A stretch of DNA of 64,000 nt from Caloramator fervidus (GTDB lineage: Bacteria > Bacillota > Clostridia > Clostridiales > Caloramatoraceae): assembly GCF_900108045.1 (NCBI RefSeq), contig NZ_FNUK01000007.1, positions 1 through 64,000 on the forward strand, given 5' to 3'. Shown here piece after piece: positions 6,841 through 16,060 of the stretch. Numbering within the stretch: position 1 is the stretch's first letter; each line of letters starts with the position of its first letter. Position numbers and translations under genes: made by a program. The notes beneath the pieces are model-generated. The model did not search any database. It was not told the origin of the DNA and was given only the letters and a program-made list of their open reading frames with translations.

Positions 6841-9800
6841 TTAAGCCTCCTTTAATTTTAATGAAAGAACTTTTGAAACCCCTTTTTCCTCCATAGTAAC
6901 ACCATACAACACATCGGCTACACTCATAGAACCTTTTCTATGAGTGATTAATATAAATTGAGTTTTACTAGAATAATTTTTTAAATAATTTGCAAATCTA
7001 AATACATTTGCATCATCTAAGGCTGCTTCAATTTCATCTAGAACACAAAATGGAGTAGGTTTAAATTTCAATAAAGCAAAGATCAAAGCTATAGCTGATA
7101 AACCTTTTTCTCCTCCAGATAAGAGAGATATATTTTGTAATTTTTTACCTGGTGGTTGAACAATTATCTCTATACCTGATTCTAATACATTTTCTCCATC
7201 TATTCTTAAGTCAGCATATCCTCCGCCAAACAATTCTTTAAAAGTTTCATTAAAATAGTTACGAATAGTTGCAAAATTAGTTTCAAATTGTATTTTCATT
7301 TTTTCCGTTATATCTTTAATTATATCTAAAAGCGACTGTTCTGCACTAATTAAATCTTCCCTTTGTTCTTTTAGAAACTCATATCTTTCTTTTACCTTTT
7401 TGAGCTCTTCAATAGCTCCTAAATTAACATCACCAAGTTCTTTTATTCTACTCTTTAAACTGTTTATTTTCTTGTTAGAATCTGAATTATTAAAATTATC
7501 CATTTTATACTTCTGAGCCTGAGGAATTGTAAGCTCATATTCATCCCAAAGTTTTTGATTTAATAATCCTATCTCCGATTCTTGTTTTGATTGCGTCATT
7601 TCCAATTTGTGAATTACACTTGTTAAATCAGATATATTTTTATTAACCTTATTAATTTCATCTTCCAAACTCATTATTTCTGTTGATAATAAATTCTTTT
7701 TATTGTAATATTCATTTTCTTTCTTTTTGTTGTTCTCTAAATCTTTTATAAGATATTCTAATTTTTGTTTTTTAATGCTTATATTATCTTCTACTTCAAC
7801 AATTTTATTATTTATATCATTAAGGTAAGATTCAATCTCGGCCTTTTTATTTTCAAGCTTATCCTGCTGAAGATGTGCTTCTTTTATTTTGGAATTTAAA
7901 ACATCACATTCCTTTTTTAACTCCGCATAAATAACCTTCTCTGACGTCAATTTTGAACTTATATTTTCTTTTGAAGCTTCAAACTCAAAATATATTTTAT
8001 TTAATTCTTCTAATTGTCTTTCTAGTTCTAATTTCTTATTTTGTTTATTATTTAATTCACTTAGATATAAACATTCATCATTTTTTACCTTTTCTAATTC
8101 GTTTAGTACATGTTCTATCTCTAATTTAGAATCATTAATTTCTATATCTATTTCTTTTAGCTTATTCTTTATATTTTTCATTTCATTATTCAATGTTGAC
8201 ATATTGATATTAGCCAAATTAATTTGAGATGATAATTTCTCTAAGCTAATTTCAATTTCCCTTTTATCTTGATATTTTTTATTCAAGTTATTTTCAATAT
8301 CCTTTAATTTTATATTAAGAGCTTCCATATCATCCTTTAATTTAATAATCTCATTTTTTCTTTTGAAAATACCTATATTTTTACTGCTTAATCCTCCAGT
8401 TAAGGAACCTCCTGGATTAACAATTTCTCCATCTAACGTTACAATTTTAAAATTAAAATCAGTTTTTTTAGCAAGTTCTATAGCATCGTCAATAGTTTTA
8501 CAAATTAATGTTCTTCCTAAAAGGTTTGCAACTATATTTTTATAAATAGGATCAAAAGTTACTAATTCAGCTGCAATTCCTATAAATCCATCAAATTTTT
8601 CAAACTGTTTTTTATCTATATCTGCTTTTCCTTTAACGGTGCTTATTGGAAGAAAAGTAGCTCTACCAAGCTTATTGTTCTTTAAATAATCTATCATTAC
8701 CTTTGCTAGCTCTTCATCCTTAACAACTATATTCTGAAAAGCCGAACCTAAAGCTGATTCAATAGCAACTTCATAACCATTAGGAACATTTAAAATATCT
8801 GAAACAGTTCCTAAAAAACCTTTCTCATTTTTATATTCATTTATTAACGATTTTACTGCTTTATTATAACCTTCAAGTTCTTTTTCCATCTCTAACAACA
8901 TATTTAATTTGGCTTCGTTAGTTCTTAAAGTTTGCTTTATTTCAACCAATTTTAAATCTAAGTCTTTAATCTCTTTTTCAATAGATAATTTTAGTTTATT
9001 TAAATTATTTATTTCATTTTTTAAATTTCCTATTTTTAATACCAATTCCTTTTGTTCTTTTTCTTTGTCAGTTAAATATGAAATTATTTCACTTTTTTTA
9101 CCTTCTTTGGATTCAAGCATTTGAATTAAATTATCATATTGTTTCTTTAAACTTTCCTTTATAAAATTTAAAGAACTAAACTTATTTTTTAATTCCGAAA
9201 TATTATTTAGAATCTCTAATAATTCATTTTTCTTATCTTCAATCAATTTTTCCTTAGACTTAAACTCTTGAATATGTTCTGACAATTGTGCTTCTATATT
9301 TTTTATCAATTCCTGTTGATCTATTATTTTTTTATCAATATGTTCCTTTTCTTTTAAAAGCTTACAAAGCTTGTCATTCTCTATTTCAATAGTTGATTTT
9401 AAGGAAGCTAACTCAGATTCCAACCTGTTCTTTTCATTTATATAATTTTCCCTTCGCTCTAAAAAAAGCTCTATATCTGAAGAAGCTTTTTGTATATTTT
9501 TCTCAAGCTCATAACTTAAGTTTGTAGTTTTATCATATTGTTCTTGAATAGAAGCTAATTCATTTTTTTTATGATAAATTCTAGAATTTAAATTTTCTTT
9601 ATTTATTTCTAATGCATTTAATTCATTCACCTTATTCTCTATTTCTCTTAAGGTTACATCTAGTTTTTGTTTTATTATATCATAGTTATATAAAATAGAA
9701 TTTATCTCCATAAATTTTAACTCATCTTTTAATTTTAAATATTCTTCAGCCTTTCTGGCTTGAGTCTCCAATGGTTCTATTTGTAATTCTAACTCGGAAA

Positions 9801-10383
9801 TAATATCATTAATTCTTGTTAAATTCTGTCTTGTATTTTCTAATTTTCTTTCCGCTTCAATCTTTCTATTTTTAAACTTTGTAATTCCCGTTGCCTCTTC
9901 AAAAACTAACCTTCTATCCTCAGGCTTTGAACTTAAAATTTCCTCCACCTTTCCTTGTCCAATTATCGAATAACCATCTACACCTATTCCTGTATCCATT
10001 AATAATTCATATATATCCTTCAATCTACATGCAGTATTATTTATTAAGTATTCACTTTCACCAGATCTATATAATCTCCTTGTAATTTTAACTTCGTTAT
10101 ATTCTATAGGTAAAATATTATCACTATTATCAATAATCAAAGAAACCTCTGCAAAATTTAAAGGCCTCCTATTTTCAGTTCCAGAAAAAATAACATCCTC
10201 CATTTTTGATCCTCTTAAAGTTTTAGCACTTTGCTCTCCTAATACCCACCTTATAGCATCACATATGTTGCTTTTTCCACTTCCATTTGGACCAACAATA
10301 GCTGTAATTCCTTTCGTAAATTCAACTTCTACTTTATCAGCAAAAGATTTAAATCCTTTTATCTCGATGCTTTTTAAATACAA
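6841..10383 (-). CDS. smc: chromosome partition protein SMC
   Basis: The 1180 residues have the full SMC layout. The N-terminal ATPase half carries P-loop GPNGSGKSN (32-40). A long coiled coil runs from about 165 to 500, a hinge from about 510 to 670 (with GFLGTVSDIL and GGSLTGG), and the returning coiled coil to about 1010. The C-terminal half has the signature LLSGGEKGLSA and Walker B CVLDEIEAALDD. SMC works with ScpA/ScpB, whose genes are not in this window, to compact and segregate the chromosome. The start is inferred to be TTG at 10383, preceded by GAGGTGATG, because the family N-terminus MYLKSIEIKGFKSF begins exactly there. First gene of the smc-to-trmD operon. Confidence 0.98.
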   Translation of the reverse strand: MYLKSIEIKGFKSFADKVEVEFTKGITAIVGPNGSGKSNICDAIRWVLGEQSAKTLRGSKMEDVIFSGTENRRPLNFAEVSLIIDNSDNILPIEYNEVKITRRLYRSGESEYLINNTACRLKDIYELLMDTGIGVDGYSIIGQGKVEEILSSKPEDRRLVFEEATGITKFKNRKIEAERKLENTRQNLTRINDIISELELQIEPLETQARKAEEYLKLKDELKFMEINSILYNYDIIKQKLDVTLREIENKVNELNALEINKENLNSRIYHKKNELASIQEQYDKTTNLSYELEKNIQKASSDIELFLERRENYINEKNRLESELASLKSTIEIENDKLCKLLKEKEHIDKKIIDQQELIKNIEAQLSEHIQEFKSKEKLIEDKKNELLEILNNISELKNKFSSLNFIKESLKKQYDNLIQMLESKEGKKSEIISYLTDKEKEQKELVLKIGNLKNEINNLNKLKLSIEKEIKDLDLKLVEIKQTLRTNEAKLNMLLEMEKELEGYNKAVKSLINEYKNEKGFLGTVSDILNVPNGYEVAIESALGSAFQNIVVKDEELAKVMIDYLKNNKLGRATFLPISTVKGKADIDKKQFEKFDGFIGIAAELVTFDPIYKNIVANLLGRTLICKTIDDAIELAKKTDFNFKIVTLDGEIVNPGGSLTGGLSSKNIGIFKRKNEIIKLKDDMEALNIKLKDIENNLNKKYQDKREIEISLEKLSSQINLANINMSTLNNEMKNIKNKLKEIDIEINDSKLEIEHVLNELEKVKNDECLYLSELNNKQNKKLELERQLEELNKIYFEFEASKENISSKLTSEKVIYAELKKECDVLNSKIKEAHLQQDKLENKKAEIESYLNDINNKIVEVEDNISIKKQKLEYLIKDLENNKKKENEYYNKKNLLSTEIMSLEDEINKVNKNISDLTSVIHKLEMTQSKQESEIGLLNQKLWDEYELTIPQAQKYKMDNFNNSDSNKKINSLKSRIKELGDVNLGAIEELKKVKERYEFLKEQREDLISAEQSLLDIIKDITEKMKIQFETNFATIRNYFNETFKELFGGGYADLRIDGENVLESGIEIIVQPPGKKLQNISLLSGGEKGLSAIALIFALLKFKPTPFCVLDEIEAALDDANVFRFANYLKNYSSKTQFILITHRKGSMSVADVLYGVTMEEKGVSKVLSLKLKEA

Positions 10384-10410
10384 GCTACATCACCTCAGGC
10401 ATATTTTAAA

Positions 10411-10437
10411 GGGATTTACCCTTTTAGGATAAATCCC
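10411..10437 (-). terminator. hairpin in the smc leader
   Basis: On the minus strand GGGATTTATCC pairs with GGGTAAATCCC (11 bp with one G-T pair) around a TAAAA loop. TTTAAAATAT follows. It sits between the smc promoter and the smc ribosome binding site, so it could be a partial attenuator or a 5'-stabilising hairpin. Confidence 0.45.
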
Positions 10438-10454
10438 ATAATAACACTTTATAT

Positions 10455-10483
10455 AGTATAGCATTGTTTATAATACAAATCAA
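10455..10483 (-). promoter_or_regulatory. sigma-A promoter of the smc operon
   Basis: Minus strand TTGATT, 17 nt, TATACT, with an extended -10 TG (TGCTATACT). It lies between the spoVS terminator and smc, about 75 nt upstream of the TTG start. Confidence 0.65.
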
Positions 10484-10501
10484 TGTTAATAGAATAAAAT
10501 A

Positions 10502-10518
10502 GACCTGCTAAGCAGGTC
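10502..10518 (-). terminator. terminator after spoVS
   Basis: A short stem GACCTG/CAGGTC with a 5-nt loop lies immediately after the spoVS stop, followed on the minus strand by TATTTTATTCTATT. It separates spoVS from the smc promoter. Confidence 0.65.
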
Positions 10519-10519
10519 C

Positions 10520-10780
10520 TTATCTTGGCTGAACTATAAACTTAATTGCTGTTCTTTCTTCTCCATTTATTTCCACTTCAGAAAAGGCCGGAATAACTAC
10601 AAGATCTATTCCATTTGGAGCAACATATCCTCTTGTTATTGCTATAGCTTTAACAGCTTGATTTACTGCTCCAGCTCCTATTGCTTGAATTTCAGCTACC
10701 GATCTTTCCCTTAATACTGCAGCAAGAGCACCAGCAACAGCTTTAGGTTGTGATTGAGATGATACCTTCAAAACTTCCAT
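10520..10780 (-). CDS. spoVS: stage V sporulation protein S
   Basis: The 86-residue SpoVS is extremely conserved. The start MEVLKVSSQSQPKAVAGAL and the core IGAGAVNQAVKAIAI (35-49) identify it directly. SpoVS has an Alba-like fold and affects spore coat assembly and septation timing in Bacillus; its molecular partner is uncertain. ATG is preceded by AAAAGGAGG. The gene is probably expressed alone, with its own terminator. Its place beside smc differs from B. subtilis, where spoVS is elsewhere. Confidence 0.97.
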   Translation of the reverse strand: MEVLKVSSQSQPKAVAGALAAVLRERSVAEIQAIGAGAVNQAVKAIAITRGYVAPNGIDLVVIPAFSEVEINGEERTAIKFIVQPR

Positions 10781-10847
10781 GACTATTCCTCCTTTTCATT
10801 TTCTTAACTACTTTTATATATTCTATAACAATTTAAAAAATCCTTCC

Positions 10848-11912
10848 TTAAACTACTATATTAGCATAATCTTTTATTGACATTTTTCTACTTAAATCAC
10901 CTTCAACCACAACCTCTAAATCATTTAATGTATTATCAATTTTTACAACGAGCTTCTTATTCTTTAATTTTTTTAACATATTACTAAAATAAAATTTCTT
11001 GTTAGAATATAGTTTTGAAATACTTTTGCCATTGACCTTAATCAAAATATCCTTTTGTTGTTCAAAATTCTGCTTTAAAATATATTCAATCATATCGCAC
11101 ATTATCGCTGATTCTACTAACTCTCTAAACGCAGGATGAAAAGGACCTGCAACAACATCTTTACCTAAAGCAATACCTTCGCTTGCTTGTAAACCTATCC
11201 TTATAATCTTAATATCATTCTTAATAAATATTAAATAAACCTTTTTAGTTATATGAATTGCTTCATCAATAGTTAAAGGAATATATTTACCTTTTCTATA
11301 CATATGTTCCATTTCAGTGTCTTTTATAACAACTGCTGGATAGATTCTGACAAAATCTGGTTTTAAATCTACGATCTTTCTAGCTGTTTGTATATCTTTT
11401 TCTTCACTATCCTTTGGAAGTCCTATCATCATTTGCAATCCCAATTTAAAACCATATTTTTTAATTAAACTTACAGCATTGTAAACATCATAAGATGTAT
11501 GTCCTCTTTCAGCGGCAACCAACACATCATCATCTAAAGACTGTACTCCTAATTCTATAGTTCTAACATTATGTTTTTTTAAATTGTCAAGTATAAATTC
11601 ATTTATATAATCTGGTCTTGTGGATAGTCTTATAGAATGTATTTTACCTTCCTTTAACAATTTATTAGCTGCACTTAAAAGTTCATTTTGGTAATTCATA
11701 GGAATACCAGTAAAACTTCCACCATAAAACGAAATTTCAATTATAGAACGTTCTCGTTGCATAGTTTTTAAATACTCTTCTGCTCTTTCAATCACATATT
11801 TATAATCAATAATCTCGTTGTTTCCAGTAATTTTTTTTTGGTTACAGAATATACAATCATGAGGACAACCAACATGCGGAACAAAAATAGGTATTATATA
11901 ATGCCTAATCAT
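10848..11912 (-). CDS. radical SAM protein, Elp3-like without acetyltransferase domain
   Basis: The 354 residues begin with a radical SAM core. C16, C20 and C23 (CPHDCIFC) bind the 4Fe-4S cluster, and SFYGGSFTGIP (near 61-71) is the SAM-binding glycine motif. The segments STRPDYI, TIELGVQSLDDDVL and GLQMMIGLP are typical of the Elp3/HemN-like branch. The GNAT acetyltransferase domain of true Elp3 is missing; the C-terminal 80 residues are small and lysine-rich. The substrate is unknown. The start overlaps the rnc stop by 8 nt, so it is translationally coupled to RNase III, which hints at an RNA-related role (inference only). Confidence 0.85.
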   Translation of the reverse strand: MIRHYIIPIFVPHVGCPHDCIFCNQKKITGNNEIIDYKYVIERAEEYLKTMQRERSIIEISFYGGSFTGIPMNYQNELLSAANKLLKEGKIHSIRLSTRPDYINEFILDNLKKHNVRTIELGVQSLDDDVLVAAERGHTSYDVYNAVSLIKKYGFKLGLQMMIGLPKDSEEKDIQTARKIVDLKPDFVRIYPAVVIKDTEMEHMYRKGKYIPLTIDEAIHITKKVYLIFIKNDIKIIRIGLQASEGIALGKDVVAGPFHPAFRELVESAIMCDMIEYILKQNFEQQKDILIKVNGKSISKLYSNKKFYFSNMLKKLKNKKLVVKIDNTLNDLEVVVEGDLSRKMSIKDYANIVV

Positions 11913-12621
11913 CTACATCTACTCCCAACTTAACTAACGCATTTTTAGCCGCCATTTGTTCAGCTTCTTTTTTGCTTTTTCCTTGACCATGCCCATAATT
12001 TATATTATCTAAAAAAACTTCAACCTCAAAAGTTTTATCATGATCAGGCCCCCACTCATTTGTAACATTGTATTTTATAGTTGCAGTTAAGTTCTTTTGA
12101 ACATATTCTTGAAGTTTTGACTTAAAATCAATATATTCTTTTCTTCTAGCTATTAACTCTATTTTATCTTTTAAATTTTTTAAAACAAAATCCTTAGCTT
12201 TATCATACCCTTTATCTAAATAAATAGCTGCTATAAGGGCTTCTGTAGCATCAGCTAGAAGAGAATCTTTGTTCCTACCTCCAGTTAGCTCTTCTCCTTT
12301 TCCTATTCTTATATACCTATCAATACAAATATTTCTTGCTAACTCTGCCAGAGATGTTTCACATACAACACTTGCTCTTAACCTACTTAATTTTCCTTCC
12401 TGTTTATATTTAAACTTCTTAAATAAATATTCACTAATAATAAGCCCAAGAACTGAATCCCCAAGAAATTCTAATCTCTCATTATGTTCATTATATTTTA
12501 GACCATTTTCATTTGCATATGAACTATGAGTCAATGCTTTATCTAATAATTCTTTATCATTAAATTTAACTTTAATTATTTTTTCAAACTCTTCAAGTTG
12601 CTTACGTCTTATACTATCCAT
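11905..12621 (-). CDS. rnc: ribonuclease III
   Basis: RNase III cleaves double-stranded RNA, including rRNA precursors and structured mRNAs. From the ATG at 12621 it has 238 residues. The catalytic domain carries the signature NERLEFLGDSVLGL (about 40-53) and DATEALIAAIYLDKGY (about 117-132), with the Mg-binding Glu and Asp. A double-stranded-RNA-binding domain runs from about 160 to 235 (KSKLQEYVQ to KSKKEAEQMAAKNALVKLG). GGAGG stands 5 nt before the chosen ATG; the longer reading starts within that site. It is followed by the coupled radical SAM gene. Confidence 0.96.
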   Translation of the reverse strand: MDSIRRKQLEEFEKIIKVKFNDKELLDKALTHSSYANENGLKYNEHNERLEFLGDSVLGLIISEYLFKKFKYKQEGKLSRLRASVVCETSLAELARNICIDRYIRIGKGEELTGGRNKDSLLADATEALIAAIYLDKGYDKAKDFVLKNLKDKIELIARRKEYIDFKSKLQEYVQKNLTATIKYNVTNEWGPDHDKTFEVEVFLDNINYGHGQGKSKKEAEQMAAKNALVKLGVDVDD

Positions 12622-12644
12622 AAGAACCTCCATTAAAATTTAAA

Positions 12645-12663
12645 GCCCCGAAAAAATCGGGAC
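12645..12663 (-). terminator. hairpin between acpP and rnc
   Basis: CCCGA pairs with TCGGG around an A5 loop (T5 on the minus strand), with an outer G-C pair. The minus strand continues TTTAAATTTT. It lies 4 nt past the acpP stop. It would separate abundant acpP message from rnc, probably incompletely. Confidence 0.5.
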
Positions 12664-12667
12664 TATT

Positions 12668-12901
12668 TTATATATCTGTATGCTCTTTTATGTAATCTAC
12701 TACATCACCAACAGTTTGTAATTTTTCTGCATCTTCATCTGGTATTTCTAAATCAAAATCTTCTTCAAGAGCCATTATAAGCTCAACTATATCTAATGAA
12801 TCTGCTCCTAAATCATCAATAAAGTGTGAATCCATTGTAATGTCATCTGGATCTACACCCAAAATATCTGAAATTCTTTCCTTTATTTTTTCAAATATCA
12901 T
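12668..12901 (-). CDS. acpP: acyl carrier protein
   Basis: The 77-residue acidic ACP has the phosphopantetheine attachment serine at S35 in [16 protein letters not shown]. It carries growing acyl chains during fatty acid synthesis and donates them to PlsX. I start it at the ATG at 12901, since GGGAGGTG lies just upstream and the longer GTG reading begins inside that site. It follows plsX but has its own strong promoter. In Bacillus fabD and fabG lie between plsX and acpP; here they do not. Confidence 0.97.
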   Translation of the reverse strand: MIFEKIKERISDILGVDPDDITMDSHFIDDLGADSLDIVELIMALEEDFDLEIPDEDAEKLQTVGDVVDYIKEHTDI

Positions 12902-12933
12902 TATTTTCACCTCCCTTCAATAAGCCCATCTAT

Positions 12934-12962
12934 ATAATATTATATAACCTAAAATGCGTCAA
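12934..12962 (-). promoter_or_regulatory. sigma-A promoter of acpP
   Basis: Minus strand TTGACG, 17 nt, TATTAT, ending about 35 nt before the acpP start. A second in-register TATAAT lies 5 nt closer to the -35. Confidence 0.65.
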
Positions 12963-13017
12963 TAAAAATTAATAAATTTTTTCTTACTCAATTATTTATT
13001 ACCAATTTTATAAAATT

Positions 13018-14022
13018 TTACTCTAAAATATTCATATTTTTTATTTCTTGAGAAATTATCTCAACAACATTACCATTTATACAATTTACAGCTTGTTTCA
13101 CAGCATTTTTTATAGCTTTTGCATTTGAACTTCCATGAGCTTTAATCAATACATTTTTAACTCCTAAAAGAATTGCTCCACCATATTCTGTATAATCAAA
13201 GTCAGTTTTAAATTTTTTAAAAACAGGTTTTAAAAGAAAACCACCTAATTTATTTAAAAAAGATGAATATATTTCTCTTTTTAATACATCAAAAATAGTT
13301 TGTGCTACTCCTTCATAAAGTTTCAATATAACATTTCCTACAAATCCATCTGCTAAAACAATATCACATTCTCCTTTTGGGATATCTCTTGGTTCAATGT
13401 TACCAATAAAATTTAGTTCACTTTGTTTTAGCAATGCATAACTTTGCTTTACAAATTCCGTTCCTTTCTCCTCTTCAACGCCAATATTAACAAGCCCTAC
13501 TTTAGGATTTTGTTTTCCTAAAACTTTCTTTGAATAAACATCACCCATAATCGCAAACTGTAAAATATTTCTTGGCTTACATTCTGCATTAGCACCTGCA
13601 TCTAAAAGCATAAAATTCCCCTTCTCTCCAGGAATTATTGGTGCTAAACATGGTCTGTCAATACCATCTATCCTACCTACTATAAACAAGCCTCCTGCTA
13701 ACAAAGCACCTGTGCTTCCAGCTGATATAAAAGCATCAGCATATCCTTCTTTTAACATTTTTAATCCAACTACCATAGATGAATGCTTTTTTCTTCTTAT
13801 TGCCATAGTTGGAGATTCATCGTTAGTTATAATTTCAGAGGCATGAACTATAGTTACTTTATTTTTATCTTTTATTTGATATTTTTCTACTTCACTTTTT
13901 ATTTTAACCTCATCTCCAACTAATATAATGTCAACTCCAAATTCATTTACAGCCATAATAGCACCTTTTATAATTTCCTCAGGTGCATTATCGCCACCCA
14001 TTGCATCTATGACTATTTTCAT
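13018..14022 (-). CDS. plsX: phosphate acyltransferase PlsX
   Basis: PlsX converts acyl-ACP to acyl-phosphate, the first step of phospholipid synthesis in most bacteria. From the ATG at 14022 it has 334 residues. It begins MKIVIDAMGGDNAPEEIIKG, the PlsX signature, and contains SAGSTGALLAGG and LLDAGANAECKP typical of the family. AAAGGAGG stands 7 nt upstream of this ATG; the longer frame has no such support and would run through the rpmF terminator. It lies between rpmF and acpP. The regulator gene fapR, often just before plsX in Bacillus, is absent here. Confidence 0.96.
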   Translation of the reverse strand: MKIVIDAMGGDNAPEEIIKGAIMAVNEFGVDIILVGDEVKIKSEVEKYQIKDKNKVTIVHASEIITNDESPTMAIRRKKHSSMVVGLKMLKEGYADAFISAGSTGALLAGGLFIVGRIDGIDRPCLAPIIPGEKGNFMLLDAGANAECKPRNILQFAIMGDVYSKKVLGKQNPKVGLVNIGVEEEKGTEFVKQSYALLKQSELNFIGNIEPRDIPKGECDIVLADGFVGNVILKLYEGVAQTIFDVLKREIYSSFLNKLGGFLLKPVFKKFKTDFDYTEYGGAILLGVKNVLIKAHGSSNAKAIKNAVKQAVNCINGNVVEIISQEIKNMNILE

Positions 14023-14056
14023 AATATATCCTCCTTTTAAATATTTAAAAGACAAA

Positions 14057-14076
14057 AGCACACCTTTCGGTGTGCT
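14057..14076 (-). terminator. terminator after rpmF
   Basis: An 8-bp stem AGCACACC/GGTGTGCT with a TTTC loop is followed on the minus strand by TTTTGTCTTTTAAAT. It lies 10 nt after the rpmF stop, before the plsX ribosome binding site. Confidence 0.75.
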
Positions 14077-14085
14077 AAAATACAA

Positions 14086-14262
14086 TTACTTTTCAATTAC
14101 TACTCTGTCCTTGTAATATCCACAAGTAGGACATACCCTATGAGCTAGTTTCATTTCATGACATTGTGGACATTCTACCATTCCTGGCATTGCTAACTTC
14201 CAAGTTTGTGCTCTTCTTTTATCTCTTCTTGATTTTGAATGTCTTCTGGCTGGATTACCCAT
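14086..14262 (-). CDS. rpmF: 50S ribosomal protein L32
   Basis: This is a 58-residue protein starting MGNPARRHSKSRRDKRRAQT, the bL32 signature. It keeps both zinc-binding pairs: CPQC at 31-34 and CPTC at 44-47. This is the zinc-containing form. It binds 23S rRNA near the peptidyl transferase region. The start ATG follows GGAGGTGC. The gene is 12 nt downstream of yceD, the conserved partner, and ends at a clear terminator. Confidence 0.97.
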   Translation of the reverse strand: MGNPARRHSKSRRDKRRAQTWKLAMPGMVECPQCHEMKLAHRVCPTCGYYKDRVVIEK

Positions 14263-14274
14263 AGTTGCACCTCC

Positions 14275-14766
14275 TCACTCACCTTTAAAGAACGATTTTA
14301 ATGCTTCAAGCCTTGGATCAATTGCATCTTTTAAACAATCACATTGACCTTCATTTAAATCAAGGCCACATTCAGGACATAATCCTTTACAATCCTCTTT
14401 ACATAAAACTTTTAGTGGATAGGACAGAATTACATTATCAACTATCATATCTTCAAGATCAATTCTGTCCTCTAACATTGGATATATATCTTCCCCCTGC
14501 TTTTTAGAAAATCTTTCTTCAAAATTAATATTCAGAGGGTAGTCAACACTCTTTAAACACCTAGCACAAAACGATTTTATAGATGTTTCTATAGAACCTT
14601 TTACAATTATATCTTCTCCATCCAAAGTAGCTTTACCTTTTACAATTAAAGGAGAAATTAATTTAACTTCAAAATCATCTCTTTTTAACATATCCCTGTT
14701 TATTTCTAAACTAAATTCTTTTTCATCTGTTTTCTTTTTAATCAAATCCGTTATATCTAAAAACAT
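14275..14766 (-). CDS. yceD: YceD/DUF177 family protein
   Basis: The 163 residues match the DUF177 family, almost always placed directly before rpmF. A beta-rich N-terminal part precedes FCARCLKSV (near residue 67). The C-terminal cysteine-rich segment CKEDCKGLCPECG with CDC probably binds zinc. The family is linked to 23S rRNA accumulation in bacteria and chloroplasts; the molecular function is not settled. It has a near-perfect sigma-A promoter upstream and ATG after GAGGTGAGC. Identification of the family is secure, the role only partly known. Confidence 0.93.
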   Translation of the reverse strand: MFLDITDLIKKKTDEKEFSLEINRDMLKRDDFEVKLISPLIVKGKATLDGEDIIVKGSIETSIKSFCARCLKSVDYPLNINFEERFSKKQGEDIYPMLEDRIDLEDMIVDNVILSYPLKVLCKEDCKGLCPECGLDLNEGQCDCLKDAIDPRLEALKSFFKGE

Positions 14767-14799
14767 ATGCTCACCTCAAATAATAAACAACTAACATTC

Positions 14800-14828
14800 A
14801 TTATATAAGCTTACTTAAAATATGTCAA
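14800..14828 (-). promoter_or_regulatory. consensus sigma-A promoter of yceD-rpmF
   Basis: Minus strand TTGACA, exactly 17 nt, TATAAT: a perfect match to the vegetative consensus. The distance to the yceD start is about 34 nt. Confidence 0.85.
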
Positions 14829-14841
14829 GGCTATAGAATAA

Positions 14842-16044
14842 TTATTTTAAATTATCTACTATTTCCTTTGTATCTCTTGCTATCATTAACTCTTCGTTTG
14901 TTGGAATTAAAAATACTTTAACCTTTGAATCTGACGCAGAAACTTCTGTTATTTTTCCTCTTACATTATTCTTTTCAGGATCTATCTTAACTCCTAAAAA
15001 CTCTAATCCTTTGCATATTTCATATCTACATTCTGGTGAATTTTCTCCAAGCCCAGCAGTAAATACAATAGCATCTACTCCACCCATTGCAGCTGCATAT
15101 GCACCTATGTATTTCTTAACTCTATAATAGAACATATCAAGAGCTAATTGAGCTCTTTCATTTCCATTTGCTGCTGCTTGTTCTATATCTCTAAAATCAC
15201 TGCTAACTCCTGATATTCCAAGAACTCCTGACTTTTTATTTAATAAGTTATTTACTTCCTTTGCAGTTAAATTTTCAGCTTCTTGAAGATATGTAACAAT
15301 TGCAGGATCAATATCTCCACTTCTTGTTCCCATTATTAATCCTTCAAGTGGGGTAAATCCCATTGATGTATCTACTGATTTACCACCATCAACAGCTGCA
15401 ACAGATGCACCATTTCCTAGATGGCATGTTATTATCTTACAATCTTTTATATCCTTTCCTAATAAGTCTGCTGCAATTTTGCTAACATATCTATGGGATG
15501 TTCCGTGGAATCCATATCTTCTTATACCATGCTTTTCATACAATTCATATGGTAAAGCATACATATAAGCATATTTGGGCATAGTTTGATGGAATGCAGT
15601 ATCAAATACTCCAACCATCGGAACATTTGGCATTAATTCTTTACATGCATAAATACCTATTAAGTTTGGTGGATTGTGTAATGGAGCCAAATGTGACATT
15701 TCTTCAAGAGTTTTTAAAACATCCTCATCTATTAAAACAGACTTTGCATATTTTTCTCCACCATGAACCACTCTATGTCCTACAGCTGAAATTTCACTCA
15801 TATCTTTTATTACACCATATTCTGGATGAGTAAGAGCTTCAAGCACTAATTTTACAGCTGTCTTATGATCTGGCATTGGATGTTCAATAACTATTTTATC
15901 CTTTCCTTCTGGTCTATGATTTAAAACTGAACCTTCAAGTCCTATCCTTTCTGCTAACCCCTTTGCTAAAACTGTTTCATTTTCCATGTTAATTAATTGA
16001 TACTTTAAAGATGAACTTCCGCAATTGATAACTAGAATATTCAT
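14842..16044 (-). CDS. ackA: acetate kinase
   Basis: AckA interconverts acetyl-phosphate plus ADP and acetate plus ATP, the energy-yielding last step of acetate fermentation. The 400 residues are full length. The ASKHA-fold motifs are [10 protein letters not shown] (7-16), VGHRVVHGG near 87-95, [12 protein letters not shown] near 144, [10 protein letters not shown] near 239, and the adenosine-binding AGLGENS near 330. It starts 16 nt after pta with an AAAGGGG site, so pta-ackA form one operon driven from upstream of pta. Cytoplasmic. Confidence 0.98.
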   Translation of the reverse strand: MNILVINCGSSSLKYQLINMENETVLAKGLAERIGLEGSVLNHRPEGKDKIVIEHPMPDHKTAVKLVLEALTHPEYGVIKDMSEISAVGHRVVHGGEKYAKSVLIDEDVLKTLEEMSHLAPLHNPPNLIGIYACKELMPNVPMVGVFDTAFHQTMPKYAYMYALPYELYEKHGIRRYGFHGTSHRYVSKIAADLLGKDIKDCKIITCHLGNGASVAAVDGGKSVDTSMGFTPLEGLIMGTRSGDIDPAIVTYLQEAENLTAKEVNNLLNKKSGVLGISGVSSDFRDIEQAAANGNERAQLALDMFYYRVKKYIGAYAAAMGGVDAIVFTAGLGENSPECRYEICKGLEFLGVKIDPEKNNVRGKITEVSASDSKVKVFLIPTNEELMIARDTKEIVDNLK

Positions 16045-16060
16045 AGTTATACCCCTTTCT

